A program made the translations under genes and the position numbers. The notes beneath the pieces were generated by a model, which had not been told where the DNA came from, ran no database searches, and was given only the letters and a program-made list of their open reading frames with translations. From Puteibacter caeruleilacunae (GTDB lineage: Bacteria; Bacteroidota; Bacteroidia; Bacteroidales; Prolixibacteraceae), in NCBI GenBank assembly GCA_005217565.1, contig SJCO01000005.1:424844-488843 (forward strand): DNA of 64,000 nucleotides, given 5' to 3'. Each line of letters starts with the position of its first letter. Position 1 is the first letter of the stretch. Below are positions 43,085-51,630 of this stretch, one piece after another.

Positions 43085-43492
43085 ATGAGTAAGTTAAAAC
43101 AAAAATCTGAATTTAATATAAGTGCTGCGGATACACTTTTAAAAGAACACCTATTTGCTCCAAGTGTACATTGCTCATATTACAGTTGTTTTCAGTTACT
43201 AAAGTACACGATTAAGGAATTTTTTGGAGATGATTATAGCACGCAAGCTGTTAATATTTCTACTTCTAAACAAAGTTCTCATCAATACGTTATAAATTAT
43301 ATAGCGAAAGAATTAAGGGGTTTTGCAGAGGTGTCTGAAAGTCAGGAATTTAAACGAAAAATAAAAGACTTGAGGCAATATAGGATAGAGGCTGATTATG
43401 AAAATATAGAAGTTAATTCAGATAAAGGAAATATGGCTTTTGATAAAGCAAATGAGGTAAGGTCTTACATTATTAAAAATTTTAATGTATGA
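43085..43492 (+). CDS. HEPN-domain protein, candidate toxin
   Basis: A 135-residue HEPN protein: helix 1 SAADTLLKEHLF followed by APSVHCSYYSCFQLLKYTI is the family's AAxxLL...YYAxFxxLK pattern, and KDLRQYRIEADYEN carries the conserved Arg of LRxxRxxADY. Catalytic HEPN RNases have Rx4-6H; here the His is replaced by Asp-Tyr, as in UPF0332-type members. It overlaps the next gene by 4 bases. Read with its neighbours, this may be the toxic component of a three-gene cassette. Confidence 0.72.
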   Translation: MSKLKQKSEFNISAADTLLKEHLFAPSVHCSYYSCFQLLKYTIKEFFGDDYSTQAVNISTSKQSSHQYVINYIAKELRGFAEVSESQEFKRKIKDLRQYRIEADYENIEVNSDKGNMAFDKANEVRSYIIKNFNV

Positions 43493-43863
43493 ATTCAAGA
43501 AAGTTTATTGAGACAAAATTAAATGAATTATATTCTAGATTTACTGAGGTGAAGATTAGGTATGAATTTAGAACAAATACCAATAGCCACATCATAGAAA
43601 TAATTCCTTTAAGCTTCTTTGAAGAGAATAGAGAGTATATGAGTGTTGAAGCTGAAATTGAAGAAGAATTTGAAACTTCATTTCCTAATGAAAACATTCT
43701 ATTTGTATCAGAAGATTCATTAACAGAGGTTGTAAGTCCGATGTTTGAATTAGGATATGAATCTATAATATTTGATAATGAGGAGTTTAGTTTAGAGTTT
43801 GATGTTGAGGGATTTACTGAGTGTGTTGAATTTTGGGACTCTAATTATGCATTAGCAGCTTAG
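43489..43863 (+). CDS. Acidic unknown protein between HEPN and SecB-like genes
   Basis: A 124-residue, very acidic protein (IEEEFETSFPNENILFVSED; FDNEEFSLEFDVEG). Alternating beta and helical pattern; no family recognised. Its place between a HEPN protein and a SecB-like chaperone, with 4-base overlap upstream and 4-base gap downstream, makes antitoxin the simplest guess. No DNA-binding motif seen, so it would not be an XRE-type antitoxin. Confidence 0.6.
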   Translation: MNSRKFIETKLNELYSRFTEVKIRYEFRTNTNSHIIEIIPLSFFEENREYMSVEAEIEEEFETSFPNENILFVSEDSLTEVVSPMFELGYESIIFDNEEFSLEFDVEGFTECVEFWDSNYALAA

Positions 43864-43867
43864 AACA

Positions 43868-44281
43868 ATGGAAGAATATTCAAAATTTCAATTTAAAGGC
43901 TTTAAGATCATCCGTTCAGTTATTGAGCGTAATGAAAAGGAGCGATCACAGAAAATATCTTTAGGATTTGCACCTAAAGGATTTATTCGTAAAAAAGAGA
44001 GTAATTTTCAATTGCACCTTGGTGTAAAAATTGAAGATGAAAATAAATCATTTCATATTGAAATTGATGCAGTTGCAAATTATTTGTTTGAAAATAAGGA
44101 AGGGCTTGATAACTTGGGAAATTACTTTTACTTAAATGCACCAGCCTTATTATTCCCTTATATCAGGGCTTATATTTCAACTCTTACAAATCTTTCTGGA
44201 TTTGAACCAATAAATCTGCCAACTTTAAATATGACAGGTTTAGGGGAGGATTTAAAGAACAATACTAAAGAAATAGTATAG
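43868..44281 (+). CDS. SecB-like chaperone
   Basis: A 137-residue SecB-family protein. N-terminal half beta-rich (KISLGFAPKGFIRK; FQLHLGVKIEDENKSF), then APALLFPYIRAYISTLT, then GFEPINLPTLNM, which matches SecB LFPYAREcIsxLt...FPxlnLxPVNF closely, more so than the chaperone at 12978. Located 4 bases after the acidic protein. Main-cell SecB is unlikely given its cassette context; a cassette-dedicated chaperone is inferred. Confidence 0.8.
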   Translation: MEEYSKFQFKGFKIIRSVIERNEKERSQKISLGFAPKGFIRKKESNFQLHLGVKIEDENKSFHIEIDAVANYLFENKEGLDNLGNYFYLNAPALLFPYIRAYISTLTNLSGFEPINLPTLNMTGLGEDLKNNTKEIV

Positions 44282-44293
44282 TAATATATTTAA

Positions 44294-44324
44294 GGGGGCT
44301 CTTTACTGAAAGCTCCCTTTTTTT
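44294..44324 (+). terminator. Terminator after the SecB-like gene
   Basis: GGGGGCT(CTTTACTGAA)AGCTCCC with one G-U pair, then seven T. It ends the HEPN-SecB transcript. Confidence 0.8.
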
Positions 44325-44591
44325 AATCATCCTCTATTTCTCCTTAATATTCTCAGGCAGAACTACGGTACCATTACCATCGGCTCCATACTTCTTTCGG
44401 TTCTTTTCATTTTCTACAGATTTTAGATTGACAGCAGAGAATGGAAGTGCTGCTACTGGCTTTTTGTAAGTGATCTTTATAGGCAGGATGGCCTTCTTCA
44501 TATATGATGTGCATCCCATCCATTATTGCGGCTGTTTGATGCTGATTGGGCATTCCAGTGGCAATAGATTCTGAGTTTTATATTATAGGGG

Positions 44592-44850
44592 AGTGTCCTA
44601 GTAAGTGTCCTAGTAAGTGTCCTAGATAACCTGTTGGTATTTAGGGTGATAGTCGAAATGTGTTAATTGCGGCAACTTGAGGAGTGACCAAGAAAGAGAC
44701 CAAGTAAATTTTCGGGTGAGTAACCAAGTAAGTAACTAAGAAAGTAACCTAGTAGGTAACCTAGATAACTTGCAGTGAAATAGGCTAATAGCCGAAAGTG
44801 TGTTGGTTTTTACAACTTGAGAAGTAACCCCCTAAGTAACCTAGTAAATG
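44592..44850. repeat. Clusters of a degenerate 12-bp repeat
   Basis: GTGTCCTAGTAA three times at 44592-44628; GTGACCAAGAAA, GAGACCAAGTAA, GTAACCAAGTAA, GTAACTAAGAAA, GTAACCTAGTAG, GTAACCTAGATA at 44684-44768; GTAACCCCCTAA, GTAACCTAGTAA near 44823-44846. The two inter-cluster segments are similar (TTGAGGAGTGA; TAGTCGAAATGTGTT against TAGCCGAAAGTGTGTT). Nothing coding in 44520-45067. Confidence 0.75.
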
Positions 44851-45067
44851 ATCAGGGTGAAAAAGCAGAAGTCGCTAAGGGTATTTAACAACTTTGTTTC
44901 TCTTTCAACACTTACATCTTACAGATGGTTGATGAGATATTTCATAAATGCCTAAATTCGCGTGTGTGTTACAAATTTACGTTTTAAATTTGCTAAAAGT
45001 TTATTGAAGATATTCATTTAGGTATATTTTTGATGCTGAAATAAAAGCAAATCATTAAAGAACAATT

Positions 45068-45571
45068 ATGAACTTTACAGCTATAGATTTTGAGACCGCC
45101 AAGGGGCATGCTACGCCTTGTGCAGTTGGTATTGTTACTGTTGAGAACGGTAGGATAGTTAATGAATATTATACGCTTATACAGCCTCCATATAACGAAT
45201 ATAGTCCTTATACGATTCAGGTGCATGGGATAACTCCTTTCGATACTAGAAATGCACCTGTTTTTACTGAGGTTTATCCGGAGATAAAGAAGTTGTTGAA
45301 GAATCAAATTGTGGTAGCTCATAATGTTGCTTTTGATCGTAGTGTGCTGCAAAAAACAATGCTTGCAAATGACCTGGACTATTCAGAGCTAAACATCTCA
45401 GAGAATTGGCATTGTACAATGAAGCTGTGTAAGGCAAGTAATAGGTATCCTTCAGGGAAACTAAATGAGTGTTGTGCCGTGGAGGGCATTGAGCTTAATC
45501 ATCATGAGGCGCTCTCTGATGCGAAGGCCTGTGCTGAGTTGTTTATAAGAATTAAAAGTGCTTCCTCGTAG
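45068..45571 (+). CDS. DEDDh exonuclease (DNA polymerase III epsilon-like)
   Basis: A 167-residue 3'-5' exonuclease. FTAIDFETA carries the first DE, NQIVVAHNVAFDRSVL the second Asp, and HHEALSDAKACAEL the DEDDh His-Asp. No BRCT or ligase fusion. Stand-alone members of this family trim DNA ends in repair; some are prophage or defence cargo. Promoter-like TAAATTTG at 44985. Confidence 0.9.
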   Translation: MNFTAIDFETAKGHATPCAVGIVTVENGRIVNEYYTLIQPPYNEYSPYTIQVHGITPFDTRNAPVFTEVYPEIKKLLKNQIVVAHNVAFDRSVLQKTMLANDLDYSELNISENWHCTMKLCKASNRYPSGKLNECCAVEGIELNHHEALSDAKACAELFIRIKSASS

Positions 45572-45591
45572 GTTGGCGGAGTGTATAAATA

Positions 45592-45636
45592 CATTTGCTC
45601 CATAACTAAAAGTGTTATTAGCTATGGATGCAAATG
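45592..45636. promoter_or_regulatory. Long hairpin after the exonuclease gene
   Basis: CATTTGCTCCATAACTAA pairs with TTAGCTATGGATGCAAATG with one bulge and one mismatch, 8-base loop. No T-run, so it may be a bidirectional 3' hairpin. The rest of 45637-45887 holds only the 28-bp repeat. Confidence 0.6.
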
Positions 45637-45808
45637 ATCTTAATTTGAAAGATATCTTCTTGAAAAAACAAAAGGTAGTATAAAGCGCTTTTACCATACT
45701 CCAAAGTTATGTGTCGCTTCAAAGGATGTATTTAACTAACCTGCACAAAAAATTGCATTTTTCCTAGATTTAGGTGGTTTGTAGTTATTTATGGTTAAAT
45801 CGGAGGAA

Positions 45809-45836
45809 ATCATCAAACTTATTATTATCTTTAATC
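45809..45836 (+). repeat. Exact 28-bp repeat of 41266-41293
   Basis: ATCATCAAACTTATTATTAT followed by CTTTAATC, identical in both places; both lie 50-60 bases upstream of a gene start. Confidence 0.8.
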
Positions 45837-45887
45837 TGAGCTTACGGTAGCCTAGTGCTATGAACCCAATAATAGAGTAAAGATTAA

Positions 45888-46391
45888 ATGAACAACAACC
45901 TAGAACCTGCTATTAAATCAAGCACCAAAGTGGTGTATGTATTCCCGTATATAATGACTTTCCTTATTTGCCTTCTTGTAATTGCAATAACGATAAGCAA
46001 TGCGCTGAAATATGGTATTGCCGAGAAGTTGCTGGATTATGAGTGGGGGATAAGTGCTGCGATTGTTTTGTTAGTGATGGTGTTTGCTATGTTTAATCTG
46101 ACAAGAATAACAAGTGTTGCAATCAATAATAGGCATTTGTCTGTATCATATCCTTTCTTGTTTAAGAGGAGGGTGTATTCGCTGGATTCAGTACGGGATT
46201 TTACTGTGGAAGTGACCACAGGTGACGGTGGTGATCTTGCAGTTATTGAGTTCCCGTTTAAGAAGCTTACGATTGATTTTGCTGATAATGTAACCGTTTG
46301 TATTAACTCGAAGAAAAACACTAATGTAGAGAAGCTGATTGAGGTGCTGGAGGTGGTGGTTGCGTCAAAGAATAAAACGAAGTACTATTAA
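45888..46391 (+). CDS. Membrane protein with PH-like domain
   Basis: A 167-residue protein with two membrane helices (about 16-36 and 50-70) and a beta-rich C-terminus (VAINNRHLSVSYPFLFKRRV, then LDSVRDFTV), the bacterial PH-domain layout. Role unknown. Similar topology to 50108 and 50711. Confidence 0.6.
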   Translation: MNNNLEPAIKSSTKVVYVFPYIMTFLICLLVIAITISNALKYGIAEKLLDYEWGISAAIVLLVMVFAMFNLTRITSVAINNRHLSVSYPFLFKRRVYSLDSVRDFTVEVTTGDGGDLAVIEFPFKKLTIDFADNVTVCINSKKNTNVEKLIEVLEVVVASKNKTKYY

Positions 46392-46409
46392 CTCTAATAA
46401 TTAAATAAA

Positions 46410-46985
46410 ATGAAGTTAAAATCATTAGCTATTATTTGTGTCCTGCTATTAGGAGCAGGAAATCTGTTTGCCCAGGAATATGCAGTGGATAAAGGTGCAT
46501 ATTTAATTTCCGGAACGGTAAGTTTTTCTAATATGAATGGCGAACTATTCGAAGATTACAACGGGGATGGTGTGACCGCGTTTCAGTTGGCACCGAAGGT
46601 AAATTACTTTGTTGCCAAAAACTTCTTTGTTGGTGGCGGTCTTGATTGGAGTCATCAGAAGCAAGGTGATGTTAAGACCAATAATATCGGTTTTGGTCCT
46701 CAATTTGGCTATGCTTTTGGTGATGAGAATAGCACAGCTTACCCTTATCTTGATGCTGGATTGAGGTACTATGGAGTAAAAGTGGATAGCGGCTCTAGCG
46801 ATTCAAAAGCTTCGGGGACCGAAATATTTTTTGGTGCCGGTATTGTTGTTCCTGTTAGATCTCATATCGGAATAACTTTTGAAGCTGGCTATCATATAAT
46901 GAACTTAGAAGATAAGGATTCTGATGTATCTGCTAGCGGAAATATTTTTGGTATCGGAATTGGTATTTCTGGCTTGCTGTTTTAG
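46410..46985 (+). CDS. Outer-membrane beta-barrel protein
   Basis: A 191-residue protein with a signal peptide (cleavage after FAQ, residue 22) and repeated amphipathic strands ending in aromatic residues (KVNYFVAKNFFVGGGLDWS; FGPQFGYAF; YLDAGLRYYGV), closing GIGIGISGLLF. Typical Bacteroidota eight-stranded barrel. Eighteen bases after the PH-like gene, hence probably one operon; terminator follows. Confidence 0.85.
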   Translation: MKLKSLAIICVLLLGAGNLFAQEYAVDKGAYLISGTVSFSNMNGELFEDYNGDGVTAFQLAPKVNYFVAKNFFVGGGLDWSHQKQGDVKTNNIGFGPQFGYAFGDENSTAYPYLDAGLRYYGVKVDSGSSDSKASGTEIFFGAGIVVPVRSHIGITFEAGYHIMNLEDKDSDVSASGNIFGIGIGISGLLF

Positions 46986-47026
46986 GCGAGTCAAATTACG
47001 TGCTTAATTAGTGTAATAAACATAGG

Positions 47027-47060
47027 CGACAGGCAAGGACTTCTTTGCCTGTCGTTATTT
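47027..47060 (+). terminator. Terminator of the barrel gene
   Basis: CGACAGGCAA, eight-base loop, TTGCCTGTCG, then TTATTT: a perfect ten-pair stem. Confidence 0.85.
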
Positions 47061-47198
47061 ATGCTTCGAAGGGAGTGTGGTTTCGCAGTAGGACTGTTCC
47101 ATAATTGGATTCCTGTTCTAACGAATTGAATTAATTTGTATCTTTTCATGCCCTTTAGGATGGCAGTAATAAAACCTTTGTGCTTAATAAACCGAAAG

Positions 47199-47966
47199 AT
47201 GAGATACACTCTAACATTATTGATTCTCGCATTGATTATATCATGCAATCGGAAGAAATCGAGTAAAGACATAGGGACTTCGCCGAAGAATGAGACTGAA
47301 TCGATCGATATTAATGATTCGCAAACAGAAGCGGATGCAGATCAGAATGACGTATTTGAATTGGATTATATTGAGGTGGACGAGAGTATTCAGAAGGAAA
47401 TAATTGAGGAGAATTTCAGTGATTTGGTTGAAAGCAATCTTCCTGAGTGGAACGACTTTCTAAGTAAATTATCGAAGGATTTTAATGTCAAAGCATTTAA
47501 AAATTATCAAACAGTGCTTCTGGCACCATACCAAGTGGGATTATTGGACGATTTCAACGAACGCTTTCTTAAGCTTTACAAGCCATACTTAATTTGGTCT
47601 CCAGATTCATCAAAGGCAATTGATTTGTATAGTTATTCCTATATTCTTGAATTTGATACAAATGGTCGTATTGTTGGATCTCAAGATGTTGACTGTCAAC
47701 TTGCGCTTATCGACTTTAAAGATCGAAAACGGATTGTATTACAGACATTTGGTCCTTCGACTTCTTTTCATGATGGATTTTGGAAAGGAGATGATTCGAT
47801 AATTGTAACAGGAGCAGGATCAGAGAGTGGTCTGACATTAGAACCTTATTATAGCTTGATCGATTTGAATACCTATTTAAGCTACAGTTTTGAGCAAGAT
47901 AAGAAACTGGAGTTGAAAGAATGTGATTATACTATGGTCGTATTTAAAGATATAGAATTTGAATAG
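47199..47966 (+). CDS. Hypothetical lipoprotein
   Basis: From ATG 47199 (MRYTLTLLILALIISCN) with a lipobox Cys at residue 16; an upstream in-frame TTG/ATG would hide the signal. About 255 residues, acidic after the signal, then FKNYQTVLLAPYQVGLLDDF, SPDSSKAIDLYSY and LYSLIDLNT-like beta segments. No family recognised; possibly a surface sensor or binding protein. Confidence 0.7.
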   Translation: MRYTLTLLILALIISCNRKKSSKDIGTSPKNETESIDINDSQTEADADQNDVFELDYIEVDESIQKEIIEENFSDLVESNLPEWNDFLSKLSKDFNVKAFKNYQTVLLAPYQVGLLDDFNERFLKLYKPYLIWSPDSSKAIDLYSYSYILEFDTNGRIVGSQDVDCQLALIDFKDRKRIVLQTFGPSTSFHDGFWKGDDSIIVTGAGSESGLTLEPYYSLIDLNTYLSYSFEQDKKLELKECDYTMVVFKDIEFE

Positions 47967-48070
47967 TGAGAGGTTGGGATATAGGAAAGCCGGAATGGGG
48001 GAGGTTTGAGAAGCTAATTAATGGAGAGTGGATTGATTTATGATACTTCGTTTCGATTTAGAGATGGGAT

Positions 48071-48373
48071 ATGATATTACTTGATTTATCAGGAATAATA
48101 GATGTAGAAACGTTTCATGAATACGTTTCTAAGAGACTGAACTTCCTAGGTCACTATGGTGGTAATTTTGATGCTTTCTGGGATTGTTTTCTTGATTTGG
48201 ATGAGGACTCTTATATTCGTGTTGAAGGACTGGCAGAATTGAAAAAGAATTTACCTGATACCTATGCGAAATTCATGCAATGTATGGAAGAGTATCGACA
48301 AGATATTGGTCGGATGCGGATAGATTTAGTCGAGGATAGTCCAAGTGGGGAAGGAGTAGTTTTTGAAGAGTGA
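48071..48373 (+). CDS. Barstar-like ribonuclease inhibitor
   Basis: A 100-residue barstar family protein: MILLDLSGIID, then HYGGNFDAFWDCFLDLDED, the family's central GxNxDAxWDxL motif. Barstars bind and block barnase-type RNases. No barnase gene is within reach, so it is an orphan immunity protein. Confidence 0.82.
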   Translation: MILLDLSGIIDVETFHEYVSKRLNFLGHYGGNFDAFWDCFLDLDEDSYIRVEGLAELKKNLPDTYAKFMQCMEEYRQDIGRMRIDLVEDSPSGEGVVFEE

Positions 48374-48414
48374 AACAGTGCAAGGCAACTTGTGGTTAAG
48401 AAATTAAGGTTAAC

Positions 48415-49230
48415 ATGAAAAATTACGATATACATATAGTTTTTGGAAGAGTGAGTAGGTGCTTAATTGATAGCAATGAAATTGATCCAGGTACAAGCAA
48501 AATAATAAGCATTTACGATGATTTAAGTGTTGGCCCTTTGTGTGATATTGGCGAAGAGGAGAATGTGTTGAGACGAAAGAAATGGTTTCAAAATGTGTAT
48601 GGCGATATTTCGTATTTCAGTGAGATATCAGACTTTATTGATAGTGATTTAGATTCGATTGAGTCTTTAATTGAAAATTCTAATGAAATAGGTAAAGTAT
48701 TTCTGTGGACTGGTTCTTATGTGTCGGAAATGGTAAGCACAGCAAGACTTATTTCGCATTTATTAAAATTAGATAGGGATATTCTGATTGTGGATTATCC
48801 AAATATCGCGGTGAAATCGGTACTGGGAGAAACAGTATTTCCTAGATCTTTGGTGGAAACAGCACCTAGTCAGGTTAAAGAAGTCCTACAACACTTCAGG
48901 AGAATTGATGAAAAGGAGTTGTTGGCTTGGAAGGATCTATGGAAAAAACAGAAATTGGAGAATGGTGAATTAAGAGTTTTAGAGCAGCAGAAACAGGTTA
49001 GTGTGAAAGGAACTGATTATTTTGATTCGCTGTTATTGAGGAATTGTACTGAAGACTTTCAAAAAGCGGCAAGAGTCATTGGATGTACATTAGTTGACAT
49101 TGATTTTGCAGTGAATGATGATTATTTGAATTGGCGACTTAAACAATTGGCTTCAGAGGGACGAATTGAAGCTGAAGGCGAATTACAAGAGATCAGAGAT
49201 TACGGAGTTCGTAATTTGCTTGAGGCTTAA
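48415..49230 (+). CDS. DUF1835 / DUF3658 protein
   Basis: A 271-residue protein opening IHIVFGRVSRCLIDSN-like (DUF1835) and continuing SIYDDLSVGPLCDI. The second half (CTEDFQKAARVIG, then LNWRLKQLASEGRIEAEG) is DUF3658. Function unknown. Its neighbours are small immunity-type proteins. Confidence 0.8.
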   Translation: MKNYDIHIVFGRVSRCLIDSNEIDPGTSKIISIYDDLSVGPLCDIGEEENVLRRKKWFQNVYGDISYFSEISDFIDSDLDSIESLIENSNEIGKVFLWTGSYVSEMVSTARLISHLLKLDRDILIVDYPNIAVKSVLGETVFPRSLVETAPSQVKEVLQHFRRIDEKELLAWKDLWKKQKLENGELRVLEQQKQVSVKGTDYFDSLLLRNCTEDFQKAARVIGCTLVDIDFAVNDDYLNWRLKQLASEGRIEAEGELQEIRDYGVRNLLEA

Positions 49231-49292
49231 TTAGATTAATTTAAAAGGCTTAATTAAATCAAATAATATCTCATAAATATAACTTGATTGAA

Positions 49293-49580
49293 ATGAAAAT
49301 ATTAGCGATAGAAAGAGATGTAGAAGGAGCAAATTGGGATAATGCTGAAGGTCTATTGAAAAGCGAGGCTCAGCATGTTTTTGATCTTTATCTTTCGGAT
49401 ACTTTGAGAGAAATATATTTTACTGAAAACAAAAATGCTGTTTTGATTTTGGAGTGTCAGGATAAAGCGATGGCTAAAAAGATGCTTGATGCTTTCCCTT
49501 TGGTTAAAGAAGGTAAAATAGTGTTTGATTTATTAGAGCTAAGACCGTATAATGGGTATGAAAGGTTGATACATGAGTAA
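49293..49580 (+). CDS. Small YCII/muconolactone-isomerase-like protein
   Basis: Ninety-five residues from ATG 49293 (MKILAIERDVEGANWDNAE). Ferredoxin-like pattern: LYLSDTLREIYFTENKNAVLILEC, MDAFPLVKEGKIVFDLLEL. Common in Bacteroidota, sometimes mis-labelled superoxide dismutase. No active site can be assigned. Confidence 0.65.
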   Translation: MKILAIERDVEGANWDNAEGLLKSEAQHVFDLYLSDTLREIYFTENKNAVLILECQDKAMAKKMLDAFPLVKEGKIVFDLLELRPYNGYERLIHE

Positions 49581-49696
49581 AAGAATTGACTTCACTAGAA
49601 TAGCGTATCTAAAGGAATATCCCTCTATATGGAGAAAATTGTCTATTTTAGTTCTACTTTATAAAGGATTAGGCTAACAAGTAAAAACCAATTCGA

Positions 49697-50062
49697 ATGC
49701 GTTTAATTTGTCTTTTCATCCTAATGTGTTATTCGGTTGCAACATCTGCACAGGCGAATGGTGTCGACACTGTTAAAATCAAGCTTATAGCATTAGATAA
49801 AGAACCTTTAAGAGGAGCAACATTATATGTAAAAGGTTCTAATCCTCCGTATGGTGTTATTTCTGATTTTAATGGAGAAGCCGAAATGATAATGAAAGAA
49901 AGAAATAGTATTATTGAATTGAGCTTTATAGGGCCGTATGTGGCTTTTAAGGTAAATCAGCCTGTTGATTCAATCTCAGTTAATCTGGAAAGGAAAAGGG
50001 CATTGTATTTCTATAAAAACAAAAAGGTGAAGAAAGTAAGATTGAAAATTTCAGGGTATTGA
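49697..50062 (+). CDS. Secreted CarboxypepD_reg-like protein
   Basis: A 121-residue protein with signal peptide (cleaved near SAQA) and one beta-sandwich domain: VKIKLIALDKEPLRGATLYV, YGVISDFNGEAEMIM. This is the plug-like domain normally at the start of TonB-dependent receptors, here as a stand-alone protein. Basic C-terminus. Confidence 0.7.
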   Translation: MRLICLFILMCYSVATSAQANGVDTVKIKLIALDKEPLRGATLYVKGSNPPYGVISDFNGEAEMIMKERNSIIELSFIGPYVAFKVNQPVDSISVNLERKRALYFYKNKKVKKVRLKISGY

Positions 50063-50107
50063 CAACAGCCCCTAAAAGACTTAACTAAATCAAATAATTT
50101 CTCATAA

Positions 50108-50680
50108 ATGGAAAAACCATATGCAGGACGAGCATCAATAATAGAATCAGGCCGAGGCTTGACGATTGAAATACCTTTCAGAAGGAGCTGGAGTGATATT
50201 ATTTTTATGACTGCATGGTTGGGAGGTTGGTTAATTGGAGAACTAATGGCATTATCATTTATATTGGATTTGCTAGGAAATAATGATGAAAGTAATTTAA
50301 CTTCAGGATTTGTGGTATTCTTTTTCATTGGATGGACTGTTGCTGGAATCTGGATGATCAAGAATTGGCTTTGGTATGTGGCAGGGAAAGAGGTAATTAG
50401 TTTTGAGAACAACGAATTGCGAGTAGCAAGAAAAGCATCGCTCTTTACATCTCCTAAGGTTTTTGACTTAAGAGAGGTTAAGAATTTCCAGCTCAATATC
50501 ACGGGAGATAGTGTCAATTCATTGGAGGTAAGTTCAGATAAAGATTTCGCTAGTTCGGGCAGTAGGGGGATGCTTAAGTTTGAATATCGATTAGGCACGA
50601 TTAAGATTGCAGATGGAATTGATGAACCTGAAGGTCGTTTTATCTTAGAAAAGTTAAAGTCAAAAAGCATTATCAATTAA
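50108..50680 (+). CDS. Membrane protein, tandem duplicate 1
   Basis: A 190-residue protein with a short N-terminal strand region, two membrane helices (about 38-60, 75-100), then a PH-like soluble domain (GKEVISFENNELRVARKASL; FDLREVKNF). It shares with its neighbour the string WTxAG and the whole C-terminal part. Function unknown. Confidence 0.65.
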   Translation: MEKPYAGRASIIESGRGLTIEIPFRRSWSDIIFMTAWLGGWLIGELMALSFILDLLGNNDESNLTSGFVVFFFIGWTVAGIWMIKNWLWYVAGKEVISFENNELRVARKASLFTSPKVFDLREVKNFQLNITGDSVNSLEVSSDKDFASSGSRGMLKFEYRLGTIKIADGIDEPEGRFILEKLKSKSIIN

Positions 50681-50710
50681 TAAGTTGCAGAACGAATAGA
50701 TATCTTACAA

Positions 50711-51283
50711 ATGGAAAGACCACATTCAGGACAAGCAAGAATATTTGAATCAGACAATGAATTGACAATTAATATACCTCCCAAGAGGAATTGGTTGTAC
50801 ATTATTATTTATCCAGTATGGTTTATAGGTTGGTTTATTGGAATTTTAATTGCATTGTATTTCATTTATATCTTCTTGGGTGATAGTAAACTTGAAAAGG
50901 TTGTTTCTTTATTTGTTATATTCTGGCTTATTGGATGGACCATTGCTGGTTTCAGATCTTTCAAATCATGGCTTTGGCTAGCTGCGGGGAAAGAGATAAT
51001 CAGTTTTAAAAACAATCATTTAAGAATTGCCAGGAGGGCTTTACTTTTTTCGTCCCCTAAGGTTTTTGACTTACGAGAGGTTAGAAATTTCGGACTGAAT
51101 TTAGGCGATTACGAAGGCAATTCACCGAGGATGAGTTTTGGGAGAGGTATTGCTAATGTAAAGAATAAAGGAATACTAAAGTTTGATTATGGTTTAAGAA
51201 CTGTTAAAATTGCAAATGGTATAGATGAGAATGAAGGTCGTTTGATTCTGGAACTACTGAAATCAAAAGATTTTATCGATTAA
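50711..51283 (+). CDS. Membrane protein, tandem duplicate 2
   Basis: A 190-residue paralogue of the gene at 50108 (GKEIISFKNNHLRIARRALL; FDLREVRNF; IANGIDENEGRLILE). Both start with MExPxxGxAxIxES. A tandem duplication like the one at 3755-5198. Confidence 0.65.
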   Translation: MERPHSGQARIFESDNELTINIPPKRNWLYIIIYPVWFIGWFIGILIALYFIYIFLGDSKLEKVVSLFVIFWLIGWTIAGFRSFKSWLWLAAGKEIISFKNNHLRIARRALLFSSPKVFDLREVRNFGLNLGDYEGNSPRMSFGRGIANVKNKGILKFDYGLRTVKIANGIDENEGRLILELLKSKDFID

Positions 51284-51493
51284 AAAATTGATGTTAAAAC
51301 ATTGCTTGTTGAACAGTGTTGTTACTTACCTACGTGTTTTATCTATTGGTGGATATAAGTATATGGCATATTTTTCAAGGGGAATTGCCTGATGATTTCT
51401 TAAGATTTGGCGGGAAAATATTGAGATTATTATGTGAAATGTTAATTTTAAGGTTAGTGAAATTTGAAAATTAACTTAAAAGTGAATAATTGC

Positions 51494-51628
51494 ATGAAGG
51501 TTAAGAATCACTTTCGTCTTGCAAATAGATTAACAGGTTTGATTGAGAAGAGTTTTGGAAATGAAATCATCTGGAATGAAGATTTAACCGATATTGAGAT
51601 CGAAGAGGATTTTGAATTAAACTGGTAA
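51494..51628 (+). CDS. Short protein before an XRE regulator
   Basis: Forty-four residues (MKVKNHFRLANRLTGLIEKS, then acidic IEIEEDFELNW), ending two bases before the next gene. Too short to be a toxin; could be a truncated partner or a small antitoxin-like peptide. Upstream in-frame starts GTG/TTG would add 4-10 residues. Confidence 0.5.
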   Translation: MKVKNHFRLANRLTGLIEKSFGNEIIWNEDLTDIEIEEDFELNW

Positions 51629-51630
51629 AT

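Noticed and set aside
43085..43492. Catalytic HEPN RNase motif
   Set aside because: The usual Rx4-6H is not seen (RQYRIEADY instead), so RNase activity is not claimed from sequence alone.
44334..44519. 61-codon minus-strand open frame (MGCTSYMKKAILP...)
   Set aside because: No family or promoter, begins near the repeat clusters; might be the end of a lost gene but cannot be supported.
44592..44850. Possible CRISPR array
   Set aside because: Units are 12 bp, degenerate and mostly adjacent without unique spacers; no cas genes.
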